DNA of 64,000 bases from assembly GCA_022793895.1 (NCBI GenBank), contig JAAWDS010000053.1, forward strand, positions 99,733 to 163,732, in the 5' to 3' direction. This stretch comes from Provencibacterium sp. Its GTDB lineage: Bacteria > Bacillota > Clostridia > Oscillospirales > Ruminococcaceae. Positions 27,419 to 36,198 of the stretch are shown piece by piece; position 1 is the stretch's first letter, and every line of letters begins with the position of its first letter. Made by a program: the position numbers and the translations under genes. The notes below the pieces were generated by a model. That model saw nothing but the letters and a program-made list of their open reading frames with translations. It did not search any database and was not told where the DNA came from.

Positions 27419-28300
27419 TTATCCCTTGATAGAGCCCACCATAACACCCTTTACAAAATATTTCTGCAAAAAGGGATAGAGCGCCAATATGGGCAGGGTC
27501 GCTACGATGATAGTGGCATATTTTACCGTTTCGGCCACCATCATTTTATCAAAGCCCTCGACAGAGGTGGTCATGTTCTGCGTGCTGTTTTGAATCAGAA
27601 TTTCCCGCAGAATGACCTGGAGCGGCAGCAGGTCCCGGTTTTGAATGTACAGCGAGGCGTTGAACCAGGCGTTCCAGTGCCCGACGCCATAGAACAAGGT
27701 CATAACGGCGATAACCGGCTTGGCCAGCGGGACAAAAATCCGTGCCAATACGGTAAAATCGTTGGCCCCGTCGATCTTGGCCGACTCCTCCAGCGCGGCG
27801 GGGACCCCGGCAAAATAGGTCCGCATAATGATCAGGTTGTAGGCCGAAACGGCGCCCGGCAGCAGCATGACCCAGCGGGTATTCGCGATCCCCAGGTTGT
27901 TGATCAGCATGTAGGTGGGAATCAGGCCGCCGGAAAAATACATCGTGAAGGTAATTCCCAGCATAACCGCCTGCCGCACCCGGTTCTGGTGGCGGGAGAG
28001 AGCATAAGCCGCCATGGTGGTCAGGACCAGGTTGAGCAGCGTCCCTGCAACCACATAGAGAATGGTGTTGCCGTAGCCGGAGAGGATGTAGGGGTTTTCA
28101 AACACCAGCCCATAGGAGTCCAGGGAAAACCCCTTCGGCCAGAACAGCAGCCCGCGGTGAGAGGCGATAGCCGACGCCTCCGAGAGCGACGCCGCCAGAA
28201 TATGTATCATCGGATACACGCAGATAAACATGATGATGAGCAGCAGCAGGCCGTTGACACCAGAAAAAACCCGATCGAAAAGGGACTTTTTGATTTTCAT
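27419..28300 (-). CDS. Carbohydrate ABC importer permease (YtcP/LplC-like)
   Basis: This 293-aa inner-membrane permease has six predicted membrane helices and the EAA loop EESAKIDGANDFTVLARI, where the ATPase docks, and ends with the family-typical YFVKGVMVGSIKG. It is the second permease of the importer formed with the next two genes. The ATG follows AAGGAGG and lies 12 bp after the stop of the LplB-like gene. No ATPase gene accompanies it, as is usual for this subfamily, which shares one multitask ATPase. Confidence 0.94.
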   Translation of the reverse strand: MKIKKSLFDRVFSGVNGLLLLIIMFICVYPMIHILAASLSEASAIASHRGLLFWPKGFSLDSYGLVFENPYILSGYGNTILYVVAGTLLNLVLTTMAAYALSRHQNRVRQAVMLGITFTMYFSGGLIPTYMLINNLGIANTRWVMLLPGAVSAYNLIIMRTYFAGVPAALEESAKIDGANDFTVLARIFVPLAKPVIAVMTLFYGVGHWNAWFNASLYIQNRDLLPLQVILREILIQNSTQNMTTSVEGFDKMMVAETVKYATIIVATLPILALYPFLQKYFVKGVMVGSIKG

Positions 28301-28312
28301 GGCGTTCCCTCC

Positions 28313-29266
28313 TTACCAGAGACTGGTCTCTGTGGTTTTTTTGCTGATGAAATTCACCGTTACCAACAGGGCAAAGTTGATGGCCGAATTGAAGAGCCCG
28401 ACTGCTGAACTGAAAGAATAGCTGGCCTCCAGAATCCCTTTCCGATAGACAAAGGTGGAGATGACGTCGGCTGTCTCATAGGTCAGCGGGTTGTAGAGCA
28501 GCATCACCTTTTCAACGCCGATGTTCATCATCTGCCCAATCCGCAGGATCAGCATAATCATAATCGTAGGGATCAGGTTTGGAAGCGTGATATACCAGAT
28601 CTGCCGGAACCGTCCGGCACCGTCGATGACAGCGGACTCATACTGTTCTTGGTCGATGGAGGTTAAGGCGGACAGGTAGACGATCGACCCCCAGCCCGCG
28701 CCCTGCCAGATGCCGCTGGCCACATAGATCCCTTGGAACCATGCGGGGTTTTGGAGAATCGGAACGGCGGTAAGGCCAAACAGCTCGCGAATGCTGTTGA
28801 AAAGGCCGGTGAGGCTGGAAAATTCAAACAGCAGGCCGCACATAACCACCTGCGACACGAAATGGGGAAGGTAGGAGATGGTTTGCGCGGATTTTTTGAA
28901 GAAACGGTTATTTACCTCGTTGATCATCAGCGCCAGCAGGATTGGGGCCGGAAAGCCGAAAATCAGATCCTTTAGGTTGATGAGAATCGTATTGCGCACC
29001 ACGCGCTGAAAGTGCCGGCTGCCAAAGAAAGAGGCAAAGTGTTTAAAGCCGACCCAGGGGCTGTCGAAAATGCCAAGGCCGGGGCTAAAGTCCTTAAAAG
29101 CAATCTGCGCCCCGAACATGGGATAGTAGTGGAACAGGAGAAAGAAAAAGACGGTAGGTGCCAGCATGAGATAGAGGCAGCCGTTTTTATAAAGATCGTT
29201 TTTTAGCCGGACGGCCAACGGGGCTTTGGCTTTTGATCTGCCTTGGGGCAGGGATGCGGAGGTCAC
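28313..29266 (-). CDS. Carbohydrate ABC importer permease (LplB-like)
   Basis: This 317-aa permease has a basic cytoplasmic N-terminus, the signature KDFSPGLGIFDSPWVGF before the second helix, the EAA loop QYESAVIDGAGRFRQIWYI and the C-terminal NFISKKTTETSLW. It starts with GTG (29266) eight bases after AAAGGAGGGG. With the neighbouring permease and lipoprotein it forms a complete importer lacking only its ATPase. Intact, ends with TAA. Confidence 0.94.
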   Translation of the reverse strand: MTSASLPQGRSKAKAPLAVRLKNDLYKNGCLYLMLAPTVFFFLLFHYYPMFGAQIAFKDFSPGLGIFDSPWVGFKHFASFFGSRHFQRVVRNTILINLKDLIFGFPAPILLALMINEVNNRFFKKSAQTISYLPHFVSQVVMCGLLFEFSSLTGLFNSIRELFGLTAVPILQNPAWFQGIYVASGIWQGAGWGSIVYLSALTSIDQEQYESAVIDGAGRFRQIWYITLPNLIPTIMIMLILRIGQMMNIGVEKVMLLYNPLTYETADVISTFVYRKGILEASYSFSSAVGLFNSAINFALLVTVNFISKKTTETSLW

Positions 29267-29364
29267 AAAACCCCTCCTTTCTTTAAAAGTCCGCTGTTTT
29301 AGAGCGGCATTTGCCAGCCGGGGGCAGCGCCGCGATTGGGAGCAGCCCCCGGCCGGAAACTCAT

Positions 29365-31083
29365 TTAGCCGCGACCGTTAAAAGCGTCAAAGGTCTTTTG
29401 CTGAATTTCAATGGCCTCTTCCAGACCCATGGAGCGGAGCGTATCAAGATAGTTATCATAGTTATCGAAGGATTCCAGGCCCATGATGAATTTGAGAACC
29501 ATCTCGTCCACATAGGTGTAGACCTCGTTGAGAATGTCGGCCTGCCGCTGGCTGTACTCGGCGTCCACTGTCAGAGAGGGCAGCGTCCGCTCGGTGGAAG
29601 CCAGCGACCAGATTTTGTCTCTCGCTTCCCGCTGGATCGGGTGAGAAGCTCTGGCGTTCATAACGGCCAGGTCGGGCATGTGCGCGCCGGTAGTACCGGC
29701 AGCGCGGCAGTATTTCGCAATGGCGCGGGTGATGTCCAGTCCGTCGGGGTTGTTGAGGATGAGGTCGGTAAACTGTACTTCCCCGTCCACAAGGTTGTAG
29801 GTCAGCCCTTCCACGCCGTTGTTGTATAGGCGGTGGCCTTCCTCGGTGTAGGCATAGTCGAACCAGCGGGTGGTTTCAATGGGATACTTGTTGCTGGTGG
29901 TGATGTTGGCCCCGTTGGTGCAGACGATGTCGGTCAGGCCGCCGCAGTAGTTATAGGCTTTGCCGGTGGCGGTGTCGATGGGATAGGGCAGCGCGGCGAT
30001 TTCCCAATCAGGCTCATCCTCGTCGCAGTATTTAACGAACCGTCCCATATCGCCCATCAGGCCGCAGAACCAGGTGCCGGCCTGATCGCCGAAGATCTTG
30101 GCGTCGAACATGGTTTTGTCGGTGGTGGCAAACTCCGGATCGATCAGCCCTTCGTTGTACCACTGGTTCATCGTCATCAGGTATTCCTTCCACTCCGGCT
30201 CATAGGGGCCGAACTTCACCTCGCCGTCCACATGATAGAACTTCATGTTGGCGCCGAAACCGGAAGCGAAAACGTTGATGTTGTCGTTGGAGCAGGAGAT
30301 GCTGGCGCCCTTGGAGATGAACGGAATTTCATCGTTCGGGTCGCCGTTGCCGTTGGCGTCCTGATTCTTAATAGCGGTGAGAACCTCGTGCCATTCTTCA
30401 ATGGTGGTCGGATCGGAAAGGCCCAGCCGTTGCAGCCAATCCCGGCGGTATTGCGGCCCGATCATGATTTTGGCGGCCACCGCTTCGCCATAATAGAAGC
30501 CGGTCATCATGTAGTGCCGCCCGTCGTTGGTCATCGACTGCCTGGCCCCTTCGGGGGTTTCGGAAAGGATCTTTTTGTAGTTGGGCGCGTACTGGTCGAT
30601 GAGATCGGTCATGTCGATAATGACGTTCTCCGCCAGCGCCTTCTCCGGCCCGCCGGGGCGTCCGGTCCAGTTCTGCTCAATGATATCGGGCAGGTTGCCG
30701 GAAGCGATCATCAGGTTGAACTGTTCCTTAGCGGTCTCTTCAACAGGATGCTGATATTCAATGTGGATATTGGTGATCTTCTCCAGCTCTTTGCTCATTT
30801 CCAGCTCGTTGAAGTCTTTAATGACAGAGGTATACTTTTCATTCAGAGGCACCCAATAGGTCAGCGTGATCTTGTCTTTTACGATGGGGTAGGTGCCCGT
30901 TTCGGTTAGGTTGCTGTTCTCAGCCTGAGAAGAGGAATCGGGAGCCGAGGAAGAAGAGGCGGCGGAAGAGGCCGCCTGGTTGGAGTCTCCGGCTGCCGAT
31001 GAGGAGCTTTGTGGAGCGCTGCTGCACCCGGCCAACATCATGAGGGCAAGCAGAGCCGCAGAGAGTTTCTTTTTATCAACCAT
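29365..31083 (-). CDS. Sugar-binding lipoprotein of the ABC importer
   Basis: This 572-aa receptor begins at the ATG at 31083 (site GGGAGG), with a signal peptide ending in MMLAGC, then a Ser/Ala-rich linker and the binding domain (TYPIVKDKITLTYWVP, NGNGDPNDEIPF). Its length and style match LplA/YtcQ-type receptors for complex oligosaccharides. First gene of the leftward operon with two permeases and GH31. A Cache-AraC regulator gene lies immediately upstream on the same strand and probably controls it. Confidence 0.93.
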   Translation of the reverse strand: MVDKKKLSAALLALMMLAGCSSAPQSSSSAAGDSNQAASSAASSSSAPDSSSQAENSNLTETGTYPIVKDKITLTYWVPLNEKYTSVIKDFNELEMSKELEKITNIHIEYQHPVEETAKEQFNLMIASGNLPDIIEQNWTGRPGGPEKALAENVIIDMTDLIDQYAPNYKKILSETPEGARQSMTNDGRHYMMTGFYYGEAVAAKIMIGPQYRRDWLQRLGLSDPTTIEEWHEVLTAIKNQDANGNGDPNDEIPFISKGASISCSNDNINVFASGFGANMKFYHVDGEVKFGPYEPEWKEYLMTMNQWYNEGLIDPEFATTDKTMFDAKIFGDQAGTWFCGLMGDMGRFVKYCDEDEPDWEIAALPYPIDTATGKAYNYCGGLTDIVCTNGANITTSNKYPIETTRWFDYAYTEEGHRLYNNGVEGLTYNLVDGEVQFTDLILNNPDGLDITRAIAKYCRAAGTTGAHMPDLAVMNARASHPIQREARDKIWSLASTERTLPSLTVDAEYSQRQADILNEVYTYVDEMVLKFIMGLESFDNYDNYLDTLRSMGLEEAIEIQQKTFDAFNGRG

Positions 31084-31397
31084 AAGTGATTCCTCCCGAA
31101 ATGGTTTGCGAGACGTTTGATGTTTCTGGCAATATTTTTTGCAGGTCACGGCCGTAACATGCTTTATGAGGGAAGTCTACCGCAGAATGTTGGAGAAGTA
31201 AAGTTTCGCCTTTGTGTTTTAACTTGAAAATCTTTAGAAACAGTACTTATATTTTGGTAATATACCTGCATTTTTAAATATTTGAGTCCTAAAACCGCGC
31301 TCCGCCGGATAACGATTTCCAAAGAGGGACGTTTTATCCGCTCCTTTTTTGAGGTAATTCATCCGTAAAGGCGGCGGCTGCAACGAAAGGAAAGAAA

Positions 31398-31437
31398 AAC
31401 CGCGGGGAAAAGGGGCGAATCCATTTCCCTCGCGGTT
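31398..31437 (-). terminator. Intrinsic terminator after the AraC regulator gene
   Basis: Stem AACCGCG with CGCGGTT plus GGGAAA with TTTCCC (31398-31437), followed on the minus strand by TTTTTCTTTCC. The rest of 31084-31491 is AT-rich and holds the importer's promoter region; I see no gene there. Confidence 0.8.
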
Positions 31438-31491
31438 CAAGCTGCCGGCGTCTTTCCGGCCGAATCTCATCGTGAAGCGTTTGCCGGGCGG

Positions 31492-33798
31492 CTAACCTTT
31501 TTTCCGGTTTTGGGTTCTGTACTGTCCCGGCGTCAGACCCTCCAGCTTTTTGAATACCCGCAGCAGGGTGAGGTCGCTTCCAAACCCTACCGCCGCTGCA
31601 ATGGTGTTCATGTTTCCGTCCGTCTCCCGCAGCAGTACCTTGGCCCGTTCTACCCGCTGCCTGGCAATGTAGGCCGACATCTTTTCCCCGGTCTGCTCGT
31701 GGAAGAAATTGGACAGGTAGTTGGAGGAAATGTCAAAATGATTGGCGATCATCGTCTGGCTGAGGTTTTCGTCCGCATAGTTCTTCTGGATATATTGAAG
31801 GATTTCTTCCCTGAGCTGATGGTTGTGGCTTTTTTTGTTGTTGTTGACGTATTCGCAAAGCTGCCGGAAGATTTCGAGCAACTTTTGCTGCATCTCGCCC
31901 ACCGTCCCGCATTCCAACAGCTCCTCCACCGGGTTGCTGTCTGGGAAAACCAGCTCGCTTTCGGTGTTCATGCTGTCCAGCAATTTTACCGCCGTGCTGA
32001 TCATATCAAAGAAAAAGCATTTTCCAATAGAAGGGGAGAGGGTACGCGTTTTGAAGTTTTCATCAAACAGGCGGTTGAGCAGGTTTTCCGCTTGAGCATA
32101 GTCCCCCGAACGGACAAAGTTCATCAGGTAGCCTTCCATTTCGGTGGGGTAGTAGTAATTGGAGGAAGCCTGTTTCAGATCGTCGGCGCAGATGACCGTT
32201 CCGATTCCCCGAATGAGCCGGTAGTCCAGCGCCCGGCAGGCTTCCAAATAGGATTGCCAGATGCCTCTGAAGCCGCCGAAGTTTCCTCCTACCGCAATGG
32301 TCATGACGATCCCAAAATAGCGCTCCACTTCTTTTTTAATTTCTTCGGCGACGGCAAGAGCGGCCTTCTTCGCTTCTCCCTGCGCTGCCGTTTGCAGGTT
32401 TAGGATCAAGCAGAAGGTCTCTTCTATCTCGGTCATGCAGCCAACCCCCGCCGCTTCGGCCAGCTCCTCGCCAATGTTCTGAAGGATTAAACGAACAAAA
32501 TTCTGCTCTTTTTCGGAGTTGTCCTTCATGAATTGGCTGCTGTCCTCAATGTGAATGAGTAGCACGGCGAAATCTGCCTCTTCGGAAAAGGGGATGCCAT
32601 AGGACTCCAACGCGCTGGAGATTTCGTCCGGATCGGTTACGGCGCCGCTGATGAGCTTGCGCAAAAAGTTCGCCCGGAAAAGGGGCTCATGTTTTTCCAG
32701 CACCTGCTGAAATTGCCGGTTTTTCCGGGTAATCTGCTGTACCGAGTGATCGATATACTGGTAGGCCCCCATCTCGGCCGCTTCGGCGTCGCCGTCGAAC
32801 TGTCTGGCAATGTCTCGGATGGGGCGGTAGTTGGAGTAGGTCAATCCCAAAATCAGCATGAGAGCCGCCGCTGCGCAGATATAGAGCATGAGCTGGGAAA
32901 ACTGCCGCATGTATTCGATCTTGGCCTGCAACACATCCTCCGGAAAGGCGGTCACATATTTAAGACCCGATTCGGCGGAATCGATGTAGGCAAAGACATA
33001 ATCTTGTTCGCCCATGGGAAAGACCTTTTCACCGTTTCCGGTACACTGGGAGAGATCCGGCAGGGCTTCCCGCTCCGCCGCAGGGGAGGCAAAGATTACC
33101 CTTCCTTTTTCATCCAGCGCAAAGGCCATGCCGCCGCTGATCTCTTCCACGCTGGAGAGAAGCTCCTCAAAGCTCTCCTCCCTGACCATAATGCAGATAT
33201 TCCCCAACGGCACATCCCCGGCGGTGCCGAGCAGGGAGGTCCAGAAGCAGAGCATGGATTCCCCGCTTTTAAAGTCCAAGACGGTGTGGGCGGTAATGCC
33301 GCTGCGGTGGGAGCTCAAAAAATTCTCCTGCTTCCAGCTTTCATAGCTTTGATCGGACTGAATAAAATAATTAAAATAGGTGCGCGGGCTGCATGCCTTT
33401 GAGGAGGTCATCAAATAATCCAGATTGTAGAAATAGACCATGAAGTCGTCGATGAAGGGCGTAATGTTTTTATAAGAGCTATAGGACTTTAAAAGCGAGA
33501 CCATCTTGAGGCGTTTCGCATCGCTCAGAGCCCCGCTGGTGTTCATCAGTGACTGTGTGTTCTGATCCAGGAAAATTTGACTGGATAGCTTTTCAATCTC
33601 ATCCAAACGATCGTCGATGGTTTTCTTCATCTGCTTGAGCATTGCTTGGTTGGAATCGATGATCTGTTCCTTCACCACCGTTTCAGAGCGAAAATAGATG
33701 GTGCCCGTCATAACAAGCGGAAGGAGCAGCACGACCAGATAAGAGACGAAGATCACCAAGAAGAGATTTCGGAACCTCAGCTTTCTTTTTCGGGCCAT
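31492..33798 (-). CDS. Membrane-anchored Cache-AraC transcriptional regulator
   Basis: This 768-aa one-component regulator has a membrane helix near residues 14-36, an extracytoplasmic sensor region of about 260 residues, a second helix near 300-320, a cytoplasmic linker and a C-terminal AraC double helix-turn-helix (ENLSQTMIANHFDISSNYLS, NMNTIAAAVGFGSDLTLLRV). Such proteins read an external sugar signal and activate importer genes. The ATG follows AAAGGAG. It stops with TAG; the frame stays open beyond into the terminator, which shows that TAG is a genuine stop here. Confidence 0.9.
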   Translation of the reverse strand: MARKRKLRFRNLFLVIFVSYLVVLLLPLVMTGTIYFRSETVVKEQIIDSNQAMLKQMKKTIDDRLDEIEKLSSQIFLDQNTQSLMNTSGALSDAKRLKMVSLLKSYSSYKNITPFIDDFMVYFYNLDYLMTSSKACSPRTYFNYFIQSDQSYESWKQENFLSSHRSGITAHTVLDFKSGESMLCFWTSLLGTAGDVPLGNICIMVREESFEELLSSVEEISGGMAFALDEKGRVIFASPAAEREALPDLSQCTGNGEKVFPMGEQDYVFAYIDSAESGLKYVTAFPEDVLQAKIEYMRQFSQLMLYICAAAALMLILGLTYSNYRPIRDIARQFDGDAEAAEMGAYQYIDHSVQQITRKNRQFQQVLEKHEPLFRANFLRKLISGAVTDPDEISSALESYGIPFSEEADFAVLLIHIEDSSQFMKDNSEKEQNFVRLILQNIGEELAEAAGVGCMTEIEETFCLILNLQTAAQGEAKKAALAVAEEIKKEVERYFGIVMTIAVGGNFGGFRGIWQSYLEACRALDYRLIRGIGTVICADDLKQASSNYYYPTEMEGYLMNFVRSGDYAQAENLLNRLFDENFKTRTLSPSIGKCFFFDMISTAVKLLDSMNTESELVFPDSNPVEELLECGTVGEMQQKLLEIFRQLCEYVNNNKKSHNHQLREEILQYIQKNYADENLSQTMIANHFDISSNYLSNFFHEQTGEKMSAYIARQRVERAKVLLRETDGNMNTIAAAVGFGSDLTLLRVFKKLEGLTPGQYRTQNRKKG

Positions 33799-34149
33799 AA
33801 AAGTATTCTCCTTTGCCAGCAGAACTTCCGTCCAAAAGAATAGTTTATTACCAACAGGCCCAATTATAACATGGTTTTAACATTTTATCTATATTTTGCC
33901 GTTTTAGAGCCGCTTTATTCGTGGTTTATAGATATGCTTGCTCAAAGGCCGCAACTATGGGCTTTTTCGGACGATCGGGGAAAAACCATCTGTAAAAAGC
34001 GCAGCTTCCACTGAAAAATAGAGGTTATCCTTTCTGGAAAAGTGTTGTCCTTCCTGTAAGAATCATCCTGTACTTTTTACCGCCCCCTTTTTATAATGAA
34101 GGCTCAGACGCTATTATCTCACTGTTTTGTGCCGGGAAAGGAGATACAC
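33799..34149. promoter_or_regulatory. Divergent promoter region
   Basis: AT-rich gap between the leftward AraC gene and the rightward hydrolase pair. A minus-strand TATAAT sits at 33863-33868 and a plus-strand TATAAT at 34092-34097; both have poor -35 boxes, which suits activator-dependent promoters. Confidence 0.5.
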
Positions 34150-36198
34150 ATGACCCATTCTCAAAAGCTCTGGTGGCGGCGTCCCCTTCGCGTTTTGCAA
34201 ACCAACCTTCAGGTCCGCGATACGCCGCAGATGGTGCCGGAAGAAATTGCAGCCCAGACCGAGGCGATCTCCGCCAACCTTCTGGTCGTCAATTTCGGCG
34301 GTATCTATGCTTGGTATGACAGCAAGGTACCCTTCCACCACGTGAACGAGTTCCTTCCGAAAGACTTTGATCTCATGGCGGAGATTCTGCGCGCCTGCCA
34401 TGCCCGCGGTATCCGCGTGGCGGCCCGCTTTGATTTCAGCAAAGCGGACGATAGGGCGTTTCAGTGCCATCCGGAGTGGTTTGTCCGCTGCGGAAACGGG
34501 GAGCCTAAAAGCTATGGGCAGGGCCGTCCAGGCGACTGGTCCCGGTTGATGACCACCTGCCTCTCGGCGGGATACCGCAACGAGGAATTGGCTGTCCCCG
34601 TCTTAAAAGAGGTTCTTGCGCGCTATGACATCGACGGCATTTTCTTCAACGCCCCGCACTACGAGTTCTGCTCCTGTCCCCTCTGCCGGGAGCGCTACCG
34701 GCAGAGGCTGGGCGAAGAGATGCCGGAGTTCCCGGAGCATACGCCCGCCACGCCCGGCCTGCCGGCGGGCCTTCATCCCGAATGGCCGGCCATTGTCTTT
34801 CAGGAGAACATGGCCCTTCTCTATAAAACGGTCAAGGACTGCGCCCCTGAGCTGCCGGTGATTCTCTACTACAACGGATACAGCTCCGATCACCTGGCCG
34901 AACGGGCGGCTATCTCCGACCTTCTCTGCACCGAGGCGCAGGATATCCTGTCCAAAGGGCGTGGGGATATCCCGGAAACCTGGCGCCCTGCCATATCAAT
35001 GCGGATGGGGCGCTCGCTTCCGGATGCGCCCGTTCCTTTCGGAATCATCCACTCCTGTCCGGGAATGGATTGGCGACACACCGGACTCCCGACGGCTGAA
35101 TATGAATTTTGGATGAGCGGCATACCGGCCAACGGCGGATCCATCTGGCATTCCGTCACCGGGTTTGAGAGAACCATTTCGGATAAGCGCATCTACCGCA
35201 GCATTGGTAAAATCAACCGCCTGACCGCAAAGGCGGAGCCCTATATGGAGGACGCCCAGTCCGCCGCCGAGGCAGCGCTACTGTGGGACGGGCCGGCATC
35301 CGGCTGGGCGGAGGGGCTTTTAGCCTGCCATCTTCCCTTCGATCTCTGCTGCCCTGGACAGCTGACGCCGGAAAAACTTGCCCGGTATCGCCTGGTCATC
35401 CTGCCAGAGCAGTTTAGGCCGGATGAAGCCGCTTCCCAGGTTCTGGAGCAGTATGTCCGGGGAGGCGGACGGCTGCTTGCCGAATGCCAATCCCTGCATC
35501 CTGTCTTAGCGGGCGTGCTGGGGGTAGAGCGGGTGCTCCACCGAAGCGGCTACCTGGCCGCCTCTTACCTGCGGGTGGAGGATTTTGACGCATTGGGGTT
35601 CGCAGAAACGCCGCTTCTGCCTCATCGGGGGGAAACGCTTTACTGCAAGCCTTCGGCGGATGCCCGCATGCTGCTGACGCTGGTGCCGCCTTTTTCGCCG
35701 CTGGACGGCGTTGGTTCGCCGCCGGAGCGGGCCAGCATCCTCTGTCCGCAGACGGATATTCCGCTGGCGCTGCTGCATGACTATGGCGAAGGCGGCAGAA
35801 GCGTTTTCCTGCCCTTCCGGCTGGGCCATCTCATCGAGACCTTCGGCCTGCCGGAGCATATCGAGCTTTTGAAAAAACTGGCGTGGCTGCTTTTGGACCA
35901 TGCACCCTTTTTCGAGCTGGATGCGCCCTCCGGCGTTCAAGCCACGCTGTTCCAAAAAGACGGCCAATACCTTGTCCATCTCATCAACGGGGTGGGGAAG
36001 CGGCCGCTTCAGGAAAATCTGCCGCTCTCCGATCTCTGCTTCCGGCTGCGGGCTCCCATCCGTTCGGTGCAGTCTCTCTTAGAGGATACCTCCATTGAAG
36101 TTATTCCTCATCCGGACGGCAGCACGGCCGTTCGCCTCAAAGAACTGCGGCTTTGGAACGCGCTGCTGGTGAACTGCCAGGAGGAGGGGACGCTGTGA
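34150..36198 (+). CDS. GHL6-type glycosyl hydrolase-like protein A
   Basis: This 682-aa soluble protein has an N-terminal TIM-barrel region of the hypothetical-glycosyl-hydrolase-6 type (RVLQTNLQVRD, NFGGIYAWYDSKVPFHH, RGIRVAARFDFSKAD, DGIFFNAPHYEFCSCPLC), followed by a Rossmann-like domain as in the middle of GH42 enzymes and a small C-terminal domain with YLVHLINGVGKRPL. No catalytic pair is proven. The ATG at 34150 follows AAAGGAG. Its stop overlaps the GTG start of a paralogue, so the two are translationally coupled and may work as a heteromer. Confidence 0.8.
   Translation: MTHSQKLWWRRPLRVLQTNLQVRDTPQMVPEEIAAQTEAISANLLVVNFGGIYAWYDSKVPFHHVNEFLPKDFDLMAEILRACHARGIRVAARFDFSKADDRAFQCHPEWFVRCGNGEPKSYGQGRPGDWSRLMTTCLSAGYRNEELAVPVLKEVLARYDIDGIFFNAPHYEFCSCPLCRERYRQRLGEEMPEFPEHTPATPGLPAGLHPEWPAIVFQENMALLYKTVKDCAPELPVILYYNGYSSDHLAERAAISDLLCTEAQDILSKGRGDIPETWRPAISMRMGRSLPDAPVPFGIIHSCPGMDWRHTGLPTAEYEFWMSGIPANGGSIWHSVTGFERTISDKRIYRSIGKINRLTAKAEPYMEDAQSAAEAALLWDGPASGWAEGLLACHLPFDLCCPGQLTPEKLARYRLVILPEQFRPDEAASQVLEQYVRGGGRLLAECQSLHPVLAGVLGVERVLHRSGYLAASYLRVEDFDALGFAETPLLPHRGETLYCKPSADARMLLTLVPPFSPLDGVGSPPERASILCPQTDIPLALLHDYGEGGRSVFLPFRLGHLIETFGLPEHIELLKKLAWLLLDHAPFFELDAPSGVQATLFQKDGQYLVHLINGVGKRPLQENLPLSDLCFRLRAPIRSVQSLLEDTSIEVIPHPDGSTAVRLKELRLWNALLVNCQEEGTL

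Noticed and set aside
31234..31470. Small minus-strand ORF downstream of the AraC regulator gene
   Set aside because: It overlaps an intrinsic terminator, has no ribosome site and is simply the continuation of the AraC frame past its stop.
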